Positions 24,617 to 33,933 of a stretch of DNA of 64,000 nucleotides are shown here, piece after piece (positions within the stretch are counted from its first letter, which is position 1; each line of letters starts with the position of its first letter). A program made the translations under genes and the position numbers. Source of the stretch: an uncultured Lutibacter sp. (GTDB taxonomy: Bacteria > Bacteroidota > Bacteroidia > Flavobacteriales > Flavobacteriaceae); the NCBI RefSeq assembly GCF_947495725.1, contig NZ_CANLZZ010000004.1, positions 484,057-548,056 on the forward strand, given 5' to 3'. Below the pieces are notes generated by a model. The model had not been told where the DNA came from, made no database searches, and worked only from the letters and a program-made list of their open reading frames with translations.

Positions 24617-26998
24617 CTACCCTTTTGTTACTTTCTTAATGTTAACTTTTACATCTTTTAAAGCTTCTATTTGTTTTTTCACAGATTCTTCTGTTCCTTC
24701 AAAAACAACCTCTTCAACTAAAGATTTTCCATTTTCAGAAGTAGTTGTAACTACAGTAGCTTTTACCGTTCCATCATCATTAGATTCCATTTCAACTTTT
24801 ACTTCTTTTGTTACTTGCTCGGCTACTAATTCAGTAGCATCACTTTGAGATGAATAATCTGCTAATTTAACTGAATCTAAAGCAATACTTGGTGCAATTA
24901 CCAAAGCAACAACCGACATTAACTTTAATAAAATATTTAATGAAGGCCCAGAAGTATCTTTAAAAGGATCACCAACAGTATCTCCAACAACTGCAGCTTT
25001 ATGAGCATCTGTTCCTTTTCTACCATCTTCTTCAATCATTTTTTTGGCGTTATCCCAAGCTCCACCAGCATTTGATTGAAAAATTGCCATTAACACACCA
25101 CAAGTAGTAACACCCGCTAATAATCCTCCAAGCATTTCTGCTCCTCCAAGAAAACCAATTGCAACTGGAACTGCAATTGCTAATAAACCTGGTAAAACCA
25201 TTTCTTTAATTGATGCTTTTGTTGAAATATCAATACATTTTCCGTAATCTGCAACTCCATCGGCAGCATCAAATATTTTTCTATCTTCAGCAGAAGCTTT
25301 GGACATATCTGAGTCATACTTACGCATAACTCCTAAGGCCGCCTTTAATTCAGGAATATCTCTAAATTGGCGACGAACTTCTTCAATCATTGCCATAGCA
25401 GCACGACCTACAGCGTTCATAGATAAAGCAGAAAAAACAAATGGCAACATTCCTCCAATTAATAAACCGGCCATAATATCAGGTCTAGAAACATCAATAG
25501 TTTTTACATTTGCTGTTTTCATAAAAGCGGCAAATAAAGCTAAAGCAGTTAACGCAGCAGAAGCAATTGCAAATCCTTTACCTACAGCTGCTGTAGTATT
25601 TCCAACAGCATCTAATTTATCTGTACGTTCTCTAACTTCGCTTGGTAATTCTGCCATTTCAGCAATACCACCAGCATTATCACAAATTGGTCCGTATGCA
25701 TCAACTGCTAATTGGATTCCTGTATTTGCTAACATTCCTACTGCTGCAATTGCAATACCATATAAACCCGCAAAATAATGAGAAACCATAATAGCAGCTG
25801 CAATTAAAAGAATAGGAATCATTGTAGACATCATTCCAACTCCTAAACCAGCAATAATATTTGTTGCTGCTCCGGTTTCTGATTGTTTTACTATAGACAT
25901 TACAGGTTTTTTACCAGTTCCTGTATAATATTCTGTAATTTTACCAACACCTAAACCAGCAATTAAACCAGCAATTGTTGCCCAAAATACACCCATAGCT
26001 CCAAAAGGTAAACCTTCTACAGTTTGTGGTATTAATGCATTAATTATAAAATAAGATGCTACAATCATTAATCCTGCGGAACCAAACTCCCCAATATTTA
26101 ATGCTGTCTGTGGGTTTCCTCCATCTTTTACCTTTACAAAAAATGTTCCCAATATAGACATTACAATACCAACAGCTCCAAGAACTAAGGGCAAGTAAAC
26201 AGCCCCTAAACCATCAAAATTAGGTGTTAAAATAAAAGCTCCCAACACCATTGTACCAATAATAGAACCTACATAAGATTCGAATAAATCGGCTCCCATA
26301 CCTGCAACGTCTCCAACATTATCACCAACGTTATCTGCAATAGTGGCTGGATTTAAAGGATGATCTTCTGGAATACCAGCTTCAACTTTACCAACTAGGT
26401 CAGCTCCAACATCGGCTGCTTTGGTATAAATACCACCACCAACACGAGCAAATAACGCAATTGATGAAGCCCCTAATGAAAATCCTGAAAGTACATTTAA
26501 TACCATTGATAAATTTTCGGCTCCAGACCACATTGATTGATATAACATAAATAAACTACTCAATCCTAAAATACCTAAACCTACAACACCTAAGCCCATT
26601 ACAGCACCACCAGCAAAAGCAACTTCTAAAGCTTTACCTAATGAAGTCCTTGCTGCTTCTGTTGTTCTAACATTTGCTTTTGTGGCTACCCTCATTCCTA
26701 TAAAACCTGCTAATGCCGAACAAATAGCACCAACTATAAATGATACTGCTACCATTCCATTAGAACCTGTTTCATTTGTTCCTTTAAAAAATAGTAAGAT
26801 TGCAACTGCTACAACAAAAATAGCTAGAACCTTATATTCTGCTTTTAAAAAGGCCATTGCACCTGTTGCAATATTTTTGGCTATTCTTGCCATTTTTGCA
26901 TCTCCTTCATTTTGTTTTGATACCCAAGCATTTTTTATAAAAACAAAAGCTAAAGCAACTAACCCGAAAACGGGCAAAAATTTTACTAATAATTCCAT
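24617..26998 (-). CDS. hppA: Membrane-bound ion-translocating pyrophosphatase, K+-dependent type
   Basis: The 793-residue integral membrane enzyme (about 16 helices) couples pyrophosphate hydrolysis to outward pumping of Na+ or H+. The catalytic loop [11 protein letters not shown] is present, as is [16 protein letters not shown] and the C-terminal [14 protein letters not shown]. The position that sets K+ dependence reads [10 protein letters not shown], with Ala where K+-independent pumps have Lys, so it should need K+. K+-dependent members are often Na+ pumps. A hydrophilic C-terminal tail of about 80 residues, rich in E, K and V, follows the last helix. Soluble Ppa is encoded just upstream behind its own terminator. 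Confidence 0.94.
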   Translation of the reverse strand: MELLVKFLPVFGLVALAFVFIKNAWVSKQNEGDAKMARIAKNIATGAMAFLKAEYKVLAIFVVAVAILLFFKGTNETGSNGMVAVSFIVGAICSALAGFIGMRVATKANVRTTEAARTSLGKALEVAFAGGAVMGLGVVGLGILGLSSLFMLYQSMWSGAENLSMVLNVLSGFSLGASSIALFARVGGGIYTKAADVGADLVGKVEAGIPEDHPLNPATIADNVGDNVGDVAGMGADLFESYVGSIIGTMVLGAFILTPNFDGLGAVYLPLVLGAVGIVMSILGTFFVKVKDGGNPQTALNIGEFGSAGLMIVASYFIINALIPQTVEGLPFGAMGVFWATIAGLIAGLGVGKITEYYTGTGKKPVMSIVKQSETGAATNIIAGLGVGMMSTMIPILLIAAAIMVSHYFAGLYGIAIAAVGMLANTGIQLAVDAYGPICDNAGGIAEMAELPSEVRERTDKLDAVGNTTAAVGKGFAIASAALTALALFAAFMKTANVKTIDVSRPDIMAGLLIGGMLPFVFSALSMNAVGRAAMAMIEEVRRQFRDIPELKAALGVMRKYDSDMSKASAEDRKIFDAADGVADYGKCIDISTKASIKEMVLPGLLAIAVPVAIGFLGGAEMLGGLLAGVTTCGVLMAIFQSNAGGAWDNAKKMIEEDGRKGTDAHKAAVVGDTVGDPFKDTSGPSLNILLKLMSVVALVIAPSIALDSVKLADYSSQSDATELVAEQVTKEVKVEMESNDDGTVKATVVTTTSENGKSLVEEVVFEGTEESVKKQIEALKDVKVNIKKVTKG

Positions 26999-27061
26999 TT
27001 GAATATTTGTTAGTTTTAATTAAATATTTGATTTCGCTAAAAATAGTAAAATGAACCTTAT

Positions 27062-27094
27062 AAAAAAAACCACCTTTAAAAATTAAAGATGGTT
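27062..27094 (-). terminator. Terminator of ppa
   Basis: On the minus strand, AACCAT and CTTTAA pair with TTAAAG and GGTGGTT across a short loop, followed by eight T. It separates ppa from hppA. Confidence 0.75.
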
Positions 27095-27122
27095 CAATAT
27101 TATTAAAAAAATCTTATGAATA

Positions 27123-27656
27123 TTATATCGTAAAGGTTCTTTTCTTTTTATGTTCACTATTATCGTACCTTTCTACACATTCATTGTAAATCTTAATTGC
27201 AGCTTCTGCATTTCCCCATCCACCAGTATCAACTTTTTTCTTCTCTAAATCCTTATATACTTGGAAAAAATGTTCAATTTCCATAAGTCTGTGAGGATTT
27301 AAATCTGAAATATCTGCTCTCTTACTCCAAATTGGATCGGACACAGGAACACAAATAATTTTCTCATCAGGTCCTTTTTCATCCGTCATGTAAAAAACAC
27401 CAATTGGTCTAACTTCCATAACAACCATTGGGTATGTTGGTTGGTGACCTAAAACTAAAACATCTAATGGATCCGAATCTAAAGCTAAGGTTTCTGGTAT
27501 AAATCCATAATCTCCAGGGTACATCATAGATGAAAATAACATTCTATCGAATCTAATTTTGTGAAGTGTAAAATCATATTCATATTTATTTCTACTTCCT
27601 TTCGGTATTTCAATTAACACATCAAATGTTATTGTTTTTTTTGCTTTAGCAGTCAT
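27123..27656 (-). CDS. ppa: Soluble inorganic diphosphatase (family I)
   Basis: The 177-residue cytosolic enzyme removes pyrophosphate from biosynthetic reactions. Family I motifs are clear: YPGDYGFIPETLALDSDPLDVLVL (cited by key residues Y-P-G-D-Y-G-F-I-P and D-S-D-P-L-D), with the metal-binding D residues in DSDPLD and the later DEKGPDEK. A -7 box TATTTTTG (minus strand, 27679-27686) lies 23 bp before the start. Adjacent hppA encodes a membrane enzyme with the same chemical reaction, so the cell has both disposal routes side by side. Confidence 0.95.
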   Translation of the reverse strand: MTAKAKKTITFDVLIEIPKGSRNKYEYDFTLHKIRFDRMLFSSMMYPGDYGFIPETLALDSDPLDVLVLGHQPTYPMVVMEVRPIGVFYMTDEKGPDEKIICVPVSDPIWSKRADISDLNPHRLMEIEHFFQVYKDLEKKKVDTGGWGNAEAAIKIYNECVERYDNSEHKKKRTFTI

Positions 27657-27726
27657 TTTTTTTATTTTTTAATTTGTGCAAAAATACAAAAATCATATTC
27701 TTTGCCACTTATTTTTGTAACGATTT

Positions 27727-30213
27727 TTAAAAGTGGAATCCAAAAGCACCCTTTACGGCAAAATTATTTGCATTTGGAACATTTCTATGGTTCCCTCTCC
27801 AGCTAAAATCAATTCTAAAGACCTTAAAAATATTCCCTATTCCCACACTATATTCATAATATCCTTTTGTTGGCGCTACATAATTTATATTTGAAGCATT
27901 TAAAGCTCTATTTTTATCTGAAATTTCACCAATAACACCCTTAACACCAACAATTTCTCTTAAATTTAATTTTCGAATTAATGGAATTCTCGACAAAAAT
28001 CTTCCATTAAAACTATGTTCAATATGGAGTGATGCATAAGTATCCGTTACAAATTCATAATAATCAAGTAATGAATACGTGTTTTCAATAGTAAAATACG
28101 ATTGATTTCCAGGTACTACATTTAATAACCCTAATGGAACTTCTCCAAATGTTTTACCTACTTCAAATGTTGTAAACATTCTACCAAAACCACCAATTAA
28201 TATTGGCTGTCTATAATAAAATTGTATCCTTTGATAATCAAAATCACTATTTATAACCCCTTTTATTCCTTGAGAATAATTTAAAAATAATGTTGAGTAT
28301 GTATCTGTTACCTCGTTACGCTCAACTCCATAACCTATAGTTTTTCTATTTGGCGTATATTTAATTGAAAAATTAACTTCGGATTGTATAACATCTGATT
28401 TACTTATAGTATTTGCTTTATCAACCCAATAATCTAAATTAAATGTTTCTGGAGATGCAGATTCTAATGTTCTATATGATGCGCCTAATTTAAACTCAAG
28501 GTTTTTCCAAGGTTCAATAGACATATAAAAATTAGATAAATTAATAGAAGTTAATTTACTATTGTCTCCACTTGCAAAAAACGAAGAAGAAGCAAAACTC
28601 CTTCCTAATACATCATTTGTAGTTGTTAAACTTACTCCTATTTGCTCTACATCTCTTCTATTTCCTCCACCAATTATAAACCTACTTTTGGGGTTTAGCA
28701 TCCATTTACCGGATAATCCATATTTAAACTTGTCGTCATCAAATCCATATGCTGTATAACCTTGTAACCTCCAAGGTTCGTTACCTCCTAAATAAGTTCT
28801 TCCTCCAACTCTTAAACGCAATCCTTCAACATCATTTTTTCCAATTGTAGAATAAATGGATCCAAAATCGAACTTGTTAAACTCAATATATCCGGAACCT
28901 AAAATTGAAATCGCATTGTAAATCTTTTTGAACTTTGGCACCGTTGTTAGAGTATCTAACATTTTGTAGATACCTAATTCATTTTTATTCAATTTCTCTT
29001 GCCTACTTTCTTTCCAAAATTCATCCTTTTTATTATAAATTTTATCGTCATAAACATTTATACTTTTTGTATAAAATTTTGATGGTTTCTCTTCGTCAAA
29101 TTTATAATCCTTGTACATAGTTGTTCTTCTTCCATATACTCCTTTTGATTTATCTTTTTTATTCAAACTAAAATCGGATAACATATAATCTCTTTTTAAT
29201 AAAAAAACAGAGTCATTCAAAACATCAAATTCTTGTTCAATATAAATATCTTTTACCCAGTTAATATTAGCGCTTCGAGTGGCTTGCATATTAATTTCTT
29301 TTATGGCGAAAGTTGAGTCATTTACCCAAAAATCTCCTTTAAAAGTTAATTCGCTTTTTCTACGCGGATAATATAAAATATTGTAGCACCATTTATTATC
29401 AATATAAGCACTATCGGTTAACACGTAATTATAGGTAGAAACTCCTGATGCTTTTGATATTGGACTAACAAAACTCTTGTCGAAAATTTTAATATAACTA
29501 TCATAAATATCATAGTCTACATATAAATCTTTAATAAATGCAATTACATTTTGATTTGAATTAAATCCTGAATTTTTATTTGCAACTAAATCTTCTCGAA
29601 GTTTATGTCCATCCTTATTTTTACCATAAGAATTATATACAGATTCATTAATAAAAATTGGTAAAAAAGCTTTTCCTGTAATTCTAGAAGTATCTATACT
29701 ATTAAAAACAAACTCCATTCCTTTAAAAAGTTTATTTTTCATTAAAACACTATCCACATTATTCATATCAAACTCCAACTTTTCATACTTTTCGTACTGA
29801 TATTGATCAAATAGGTGTATTCCATTTCTACGTTTTTTCTCCCAAACCTTTTTCAATATCTCAATTGCCGGATTTCCTTTTTTCTTAACCTTTCCAGTAT
29901 AAATAAAAACCTCCTTTAACTGTGATGCGGATTCATTTAAAACAATTTTTAAATTAAAATCGCGACTTTTAACTACAATAGTTTTAGTCTCGTAACCTAA
30001 AAATGACACTTCTATTTCATTGTAATTTTTATCAGATTCAAGATAAAATTTTCCATTTTCATCTGAAACCGTACCTGTAGTAGACCCAACAAATAAAATA
30101 TTTGCAAAAGGAATTGACTGGTTCTCAGAATCTAAAACAACTCCGCTTATTTTAACCTGTGAATAAACAACAGTGCTAAACATTAAAACCAATGTGTATA
30201 TAATTTTTCTCAT
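27727..30213 (-). CDS. DUF5686 and carboxypeptidase-regulatory-like domain outer-membrane protein
   Basis: This 828-residue protein has a signal peptide ending near VYSQ, then a CarboxypepD_reg-like domain (about 20-100) with the recognisable ISGVVLDSENQSIPFANI and TGTVSDENGKF. The remainder is DUF5686: a long beta-rich region with repeated aromatic strands (FRIDFSWRGNHR, GAFGFHF end), suggesting an outer-membrane beta-barrel. Proteins of this kind are common in Flavobacteriia but lack a defined role. The pdhB terminator hairpin lies just before its start. Confidence 0.88.
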   Translation of the reverse strand: MRKIIYTLVLMFSTVVYSQVKISGVVLDSENQSIPFANILFVGSTTGTVSDENGKFYLESDKNYNEIEVSFLGYETKTIVVKSRDFNLKIVLNESASQLKEVFIYTGKVKKKGNPAIEILKKVWEKKRRNGIHLFDQYQYEKYEKLEFDMNNVDSVLMKNKLFKGMEFVFNSIDTSRITGKAFLPIFINESVYNSYGKNKDGHKLREDLVANKNSGFNSNQNVIAFIKDLYVDYDIYDSYIKIFDKSFVSPISKASGVSTYNYVLTDSAYIDNKWCYNILYYPRRKSELTFKGDFWVNDSTFAIKEINMQATRSANINWVKDIYIEQEFDVLNDSVFLLKRDYMLSDFSLNKKDKSKGVYGRRTTMYKDYKFDEEKPSKFYTKSINVYDDKIYNKKDEFWKESRQEKLNKNELGIYKMLDTLTTVPKFKKIYNAISILGSGYIEFNKFDFGSIYSTIGKNDVEGLRLRVGGRTYLGGNEPWRLQGYTAYGFDDDKFKYGLSGKWMLNPKSRFIIGGGNRRDVEQIGVSLTTTNDVLGRSFASSSFFASGDNSKLTSINLSNFYMSIEPWKNLEFKLGASYRTLESASPETFNLDYWVDKANTISKSDVIQSEVNFSIKYTPNRKTIGYGVERNEVTDTYSTLFLNYSQGIKGVINSDFDYQRIQFYYRQPILIGGFGRMFTTFEVGKTFGEVPLGLLNVVPGNQSYFTIENTYSLLDYYEFVTDTYASLHIEHSFNGRFLSRIPLIRKLNLREIVGVKGVIGEISDKNRALNASNINYVAPTKGYYEYSVGIGNIFKVFRIDFSWRGNHRNVPNANNFAVKGAFGFHF

Positions 30214-30221
30214 AAATAAAA

Positions 30222-30253
30222 AATTCCTTTCAGATTGAAACCTGAAAGGAATT
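30222..30253 (-). terminator. Terminator of pdhB overlapping the ribosome-binding region of the DUF5686 gene
   Basis: AATTCCTTTCAG pairs with CTGAAAGGAATT (8-nt loop), followed on the minus strand by TTTTTATTT. The ATG of the DUF5686 gene is 9 bp beyond the stem, so the AAAGGA sequence in the stem could serve as its ribosome-binding site. Confidence 0.75.
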
Positions 30254-30274
30254 ACTAACGCAATTTTTATACCT

Positions 30275-31255
30275 TTATTTTATGTACATTACATCTTTAA
30301 CAGCTTTAACAACATCGTTAAAGTTTGGCAACCATTCTTCCATTAAAACTGGAGAATATGCTGCAGGAGTATCAGCTGTTGTTATTCTTCTAACTGGTGC
30401 ATCTAAATAATCAAATATATTTTCCTGTACTTGGAAAGTAATTTCAGATGAAACACTAGCAAATGGCCAAGCTTCTTCCAAAACAACTAATCTATTTGTT
30501 TTTTTAACTGAAGTAAAGATAGCTTCAAAATCCATTGGTCTTACTGTACGCATATCAATAATTTCACAAGAAATTCCTTCTTTTTCTAGAACATCTGCTG
30601 CTTTATAAGCTTCTTTTATAATTTTACCAAAAGAAACAATAGTTACATCAGTACCTTCTCTTTTAATATCTGCCACTCCAATTGGAATTAAATATTCACC
30701 TTCTGGTACCTCCATTTTATCTCCGTACATCTGCTCCGACTCCATAAAAATAACAGGATCATTATCTCTTATAGCAGATTTTAATAAACCTTTTGCATCA
30801 TATGGGTTGGACGGCACAATAACCTTTAATCCTGGTGTATTTGCAAACCAATTTTCAAATGCTTGAGAATGAGTAGCTCCTAATTGACCTGCCGATCCTG
30901 TTGGACCTCTAAATACAATAGGACAATTTAATTGCCCACCTGACATTTGTCTAATTTTTGCCGCATTATTAATAATTTGGTCAATACCAACTAATGCAAA
31001 GTTAAATGTCATAAACTCAACAATAGGTCTATTTCCATTCATAGCAGCTCCAACAGAAATTCCTGCAAAACCTAATTCGGCAATTGGAGAATCAATAACT
31101 CTCTTTGCGCCAAATTCATCTAGCATTCCCTTTGAAGCTTTATATGCACCATTATATTCCGCAACTTCTTCTCCAATTAAAAAGATGGATTCATCTCTTC
31201 TCATTTCTTCACTCATTGCTTCACAAATAGCTTCTCTAAATTGTAATGTCTTCAT
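30275..31255 (-). CDS. pdhB: Pyruvate dehydrogenase E1 component subunit beta
   Basis: The 326-residue subunit (start MKTLQFREAICEAM) pairs with the E1 alpha subunit to decarboxylate pyruvate with thiamine diphosphate. Family motifs are GEEVAEYNGAYKASKGMLDEF (key E-E-V-A-x-Y-x-G), SPIAELGFAGISVGAAMNG, FRGPTGSAGQLGATHSQAFE and ESEQMYG. An in-frame ATG at 31279 would start inside the -7 box at 31277-31284, so 31255 is the start. pdhA and the E2/E3 genes are not adjacent; in this phylum pdhB is often found apart from pdhA. The promoter faces etfB. Confidence 0.93.
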   Translation of the reverse strand: MKTLQFREAICEAMSEEMRRDESIFLIGEEVAEYNGAYKASKGMLDEFGAKRVIDSPIAELGFAGISVGAAMNGNRPIVEFMTFNFALVGIDQIINNAAKIRQMSGGQLNCPIVFRGPTGSAGQLGATHSQAFENWFANTPGLKVIVPSNPYDAKGLLKSAIRDNDPVIFMESEQMYGDKMEVPEGEYLIPIGVADIKREGTDVTIVSFGKIIKEAYKAADVLEKEGISCEIIDMRTVRPMDFEAIFTSVKKTNRLVVLEEAWPFASVSSEITFQVQENIFDYLDAPVRRITTADTPAAYSPVLMEEWLPNFNDVVKAVKDVMYIK

Positions 31256-31276
31256 TATATAATTTTTAAGGAATTG

Positions 31277-31307
31277 CAAAAGTAAGCAATTCTATAATTA
31301 CTGTCAA
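31277..31307 (-). promoter_or_regulatory. Promoter of pdhB
   Basis: Minus strand: TTG (31307-31305), 20 bp spacer, TACTTTTG (31284-31277). A full consensus match. Confidence 0.7.
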
Positions 31308-31318
31308 AAAAATAATTG

Positions 31319-31358
31319 TTTTTAAAAAATACTATGCGCGCATAGTATTTTTTAAAAA
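31319..31358. promoter_or_regulatory. 40-bp perfect palindrome in the pdhB-etfB divergent region (operator candidate)
   Basis: Two 20-bp halves meet at 31338/31339 with no mismatch. The core is TACTATGCG/CGCATAGTA, flanked by A/T runs. It begins 12 bp upstream of the pdhB TTG box. On the other side its right half covers the expected -33 region of a near-consensus etfB box, TATATTCG at 31365-31372. As neither gene ends here it is not a terminator; a dimeric repressor site is the simplest reading. The regulator is not identified. Confidence 0.65.
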
Positions 31359-31429
31359 AAGTAGTATATTCGTAAAAATTAAATGTGTAAGTCATTAATT
31401 TTATATTCAAAATCTAAAAAAATATCAAA

Positions 31430-32170
31430 ATGAAAATATTAGTTTGTATTAGTCATGTTCCGGATACTACATCAAAAATAAATTTTTCGGAAAACAACAC
31501 AAAATTCGATAGTAACGGCGTTCAATATGTAATAAATCCATATGACGAATTTGCCTTAACACGAGCAATGTGGTTTAAAGAAAAACAAGGAGCTACAGTT
31601 ACAGTTGTAAATATTGGAAATGCTACAACCGAACCCACATTACGCAAAGCATTGGCCATTGGTGCTGATGAGGCTATTAGAGTAAATACTGAAGCAATTG
31701 ATGGATTTGCAGTTGCAAAAGAAATTTCTGAAGTTGCAAAAAATGGAGGTTTCGATATAATTTTAGCTGGAAAAGAATCTATTGATTACAACGGAGGAAT
31801 GGTTCCTGGAATGGTCGCCACGTTACTCAATTATAATTTTGTAAATGCCTGTATAGGACTAGAAATTGAAGGAAATAAAGCAACAATTTCAAGAGAAATA
31901 GATGGAGGAAAAGAACTTTTATCATGCAATTTACCAATTGTTATTGCAGGTCAAAAGGGACTTGTTGAAGAAAAAGATTTAAAAATTCCGAATATGAGAG
32001 GTATTATGATGGCTCGTAAAAAACCACTTACAGTAGTTGAACCAGTAAACAACGAATTAAAAACGTCAACAAATTCATTTGAAAAACCAGCAGCAAAATC
32101 TGCGTGTAAAATTGTAGATAATGTAGATGAATTAGTTAATTTATTGCATAACGAAGCAAAAGTAATATAA
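31430..32170 (+). CDS. etfB: Electron transfer flavoprotein subunit beta
   Basis: This 246-residue subunit (KILVCISHVPDTTSKI at the start) binds AMP and pairs with EtfA to carry electrons from acyl-CoA and other dehydrogenases to the quinone pool. The ETF-beta signature region is GKESIDYNGGMVPGMVA and the partner-interaction LPIVIAGQKGLVEEKDLKIP tail (cited as QKGLVEE). It is upstream of etfA, with 83 bp between. Its promoter region contains the 40-bp palindrome at 31319. Confidence 0.95.
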   Translation: MKILVCISHVPDTTSKINFSENNTKFDSNGVQYVINPYDEFALTRAMWFKEKQGATVTVVNIGNATTEPTLRKALAIGADEAIRVNTEAIDGFAVAKEISEVAKNGGFDIILAGKESIDYNGGMVPGMVATLLNYNFVNACIGLEIEGNKATISREIDGGKELLSCNLPIVIAGQKGLVEEKDLKIPNMRGIMMARKKPLTVVEPVNNELKTSTNSFEKPAAKSACKIVDNVDELVNLLHNEAKVI

Positions 32171-32253
32171 AATATTATGTCTAATTGGTTGAATAATTAA
32201 TCAACTTTAATAAAATCAACAATTGAACAATTAAACAATTAAAACAAAAAAAT
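32171..32253. repeat. Short AACAATTA repeats and an inverted repeat between etfB and etfA
   Basis: GTTGA (about 32188) pairs with TCAAC (about 32202). Then AACAATTGAACAATTAAACAATTA contains three near-identical 8-mers in tandem (about 32219-32242). This spacer is unusually long for genes that form a heterodimer. The repeat may be a simple sequence expansion. Confidence 0.5.
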
Positions 32254-33219
32254 ATGTCAGTTTTAGTTTTTGCCGAATCAACTTCGGAAGGAAAATTCAA
32301 AAAATCTTCGTTTGAAGTTACTTCTTACGGAAAAAAAATAGCAGAACAATTATCAACAAACTTAGTGGTTTTAACTATCAATGCCACTGAAAACGATTCA
32401 TTATATAACTATGGAGCAGAAAAAGTTTTGAATGTCTCTAAAACCAATTTAACTTCTTTTAATGCAAAAACATATGCATCCATTATTAAACAAGCCGCAA
32501 TAAAAGAAAACGCTAAGGTAGTAATAATTGATTCTAACATTAATGGACTTTATTTAGCGCCTATTGTGGCTGTAAAATTAAATGCAGGTTATGCGAGTAA
32601 TGCGGTGGAAATTCCAAGTTCGGTTTCGCCTTTTACAGTTAAACGAAAAGCATTTTCAAATAAAGCCTTTAACAATTGTACAATTTCTACAGAAATTAAA
32701 ATAGTTGGGTTGGCCAAAAATTCTTACGGAGTTGTTGAAAATTTGGTTTCAGGAACAACTGAAGATTTTTCTCCTGAAATAGCTGAAAGCAATATAAAAG
32801 TTGAATCGGTTGAACAAACAACTGGAAAAGTAACTATTGCAGATGCCGATATTGTTGTTTCTGGTGGTAGAGGTTTAAAAGGACCTGAAAACTGGGGAAT
32901 GGTTGAAGAATTAGCAACTATATTAGGAGCTGCAACTGCATGTTCAAAACCGGTTTCTGATTTGGGATGGAGACCTCATAGTGAACACGTTGGACAAACA
33001 GGTAAACCCGTTGCTTCAAATTTATATATTGCAATAGGAATATCAGGAGCTATTCAACATTTAGCAGGTATAAATTCTTCTAAAGTTAAGGTTGTTATTA
33101 ATACAGATGCCGAAGCTCCATTTTTTAAGGCCGCAGATTATGGTATTGTTGGAGATGCTTTTGAAGTGATACCTAATTTAATAGAAAAGTTAAAAGAATT
33201 TAAAGCAAATAACGCATAA
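32254..33219 (+). CDS. etfA: Electron transfer flavoprotein subunit alpha
   Basis: The 321-residue FAD-binding subunit. The N-terminal adenine-nucleotide alpha-hydrolase-like domain is followed by the ETF-alpha C-terminal domain with the FAD motifs VSGGRGLKGPENW, GRRGW-like CSKPVSDLGWRPHSEHVGQTG (cited by S-R/KPVSD, GWRPHSEHVGQTG), ISGAIQHLAGI and NTDAEAPFFKAADYGIVGDA (D-A-E-A-P-F). It completes the EtfBA heterodimer. A long-loop terminator follows at 33244. Confidence 0.95.
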   Translation: MSVLVFAESTSEGKFKKSSFEVTSYGKKIAEQLSTNLVVLTINATENDSLYNYGAEKVLNVSKTNLTSFNAKTYASIIKQAAIKENAKVVIIDSNINGLYLAPIVAVKLNAGYASNAVEIPSSVSPFTVKRKAFSNKAFNNCTISTEIKIVGLAKNSYGVVENLVSGTTEDFSPEIAESNIKVESVEQTTGKVTIADADIVVSGGRGLKGPENWGMVEELATILGAATACSKPVSDLGWRPHSEHVGQTGKPVASNLYIAIGISGAIQHLAGINSSKVKVVINTDAEAPFFKAADYGIVGDAFEVIPNLIEKLKEFKANNA

Positions 33220-33243
33220 TTTTATTAAATTGTGCCTCTTAAC

Positions 33244-33295
33244 AAGGCTGTCTAATTATTGGCATAATTGTCCTTTGATTAGACAGCCTTTTTTG
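33244..33295 (+). terminator. Terminator of etfBA
   Basis: AAGGCTGTCTAAT (33244-33256) pairs with ATTAGACAGCCTT (33278-33290), 21-nt loop, then T-run. Confidence 0.75.
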
Positions 33296-33308
33296 CTAAT
33301 TTTAACTT

Positions 33309-33920
33309 ATGAGTTTAGTTCGTCTAAATATAAAGGGAATATCTTATAGTCAAACACAAAGTGGTGCTTATGCTTTGGTTTTAAGTGAAGTAAATGGTAA
33401 TAGAACATTACCAATAGTTATAGGTGCTTTTGAAGCACAATCTATTGCAATTGCATTAGAAAAAGAAATAAAACCTCCACGTCCATTAACCCACGATCTT
33501 TTTAAAACATTTGCGGATAGATTTAAAATTACTATTAAACAAGTTATTATTCATAAATTAGTTGATGGTGTTTTTTATTCAAGCTTAATTTGTGAAAGCG
33601 ATGAAATTGAAGAAATTATAGATACTCGAACTTCAGATGCCATTGCTCTTGCAACAAGATTTAACGCCCCAATTTTTACTTATGAAAACATTTTAGATAA
33701 GGCGGGTATTTATCTTAAAATGAAAGATGAATTAAATCCTGCGGTTGAGGATGAGCTTGAAATTGAAAAAATAATTGAAAAACCAGAAACTGAAAAAGAA
33801 TCAACTTTTTCAGGAGATAGTTTAAAAGAATTAAATGAGAAACTAAGCCAAGCCGTTTTAAATGAAGATTATGAGTTAGCAGCCAAAATTCGTGATGAAA
33901 TAAATAAACGCACAACTTAA
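33309..33920 (+). CDS. Bifunctional nuclease family protein with C-terminal UVR motif
   Basis: The 203-residue protein has an N-terminal BFN (DUF151) domain (about 5-135) with LPIVIGAFEAQSIAIALE and SDAIALATRF, and a C-terminal UVR motif (about 170-203) LNEKLSQAVLNEDYELAAKIRDEI like the UvrB/UvrC contact helix, cited by LSQAV and DYELAAKIRDEI. BFN proteins from plants have RNase/DNase activity; the bacterial role is unclear. It is 13 bp upstream of the nucleoside transporter gene and could be co-transcribed with it. Confidence 0.88.
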   Translation: MSLVRLNIKGISYSQTQSGAYALVLSEVNGNRTLPIVIGAFEAQSIAIALEKEIKPPRPLTHDLFKTFADRFKITIKQVIIHKLVDGVFYSSLICESDEIEEIIDTRTSDAIALATRFNAPIFTYENILDKAGIYLKMKDELNPAVEDELEIEKIIEKPETEKESTFSGDSLKELNEKLSQAVLNEDYELAAKIRDEINKRTT

Positions 33921-33933
33921 CAAAAAACAAAAT

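Noticed and set aside
25299..25778. Long + strand open frame of 159 codons inside hppA
   Set aside because: It is the mirror of a clear hppA coding sequence with low-complexity alanine/isoleucine composition and no family pattern or promoter.
31319..31358. Bidirectional terminator
   Set aside because: Both flanking genes start, rather than end, next to it.
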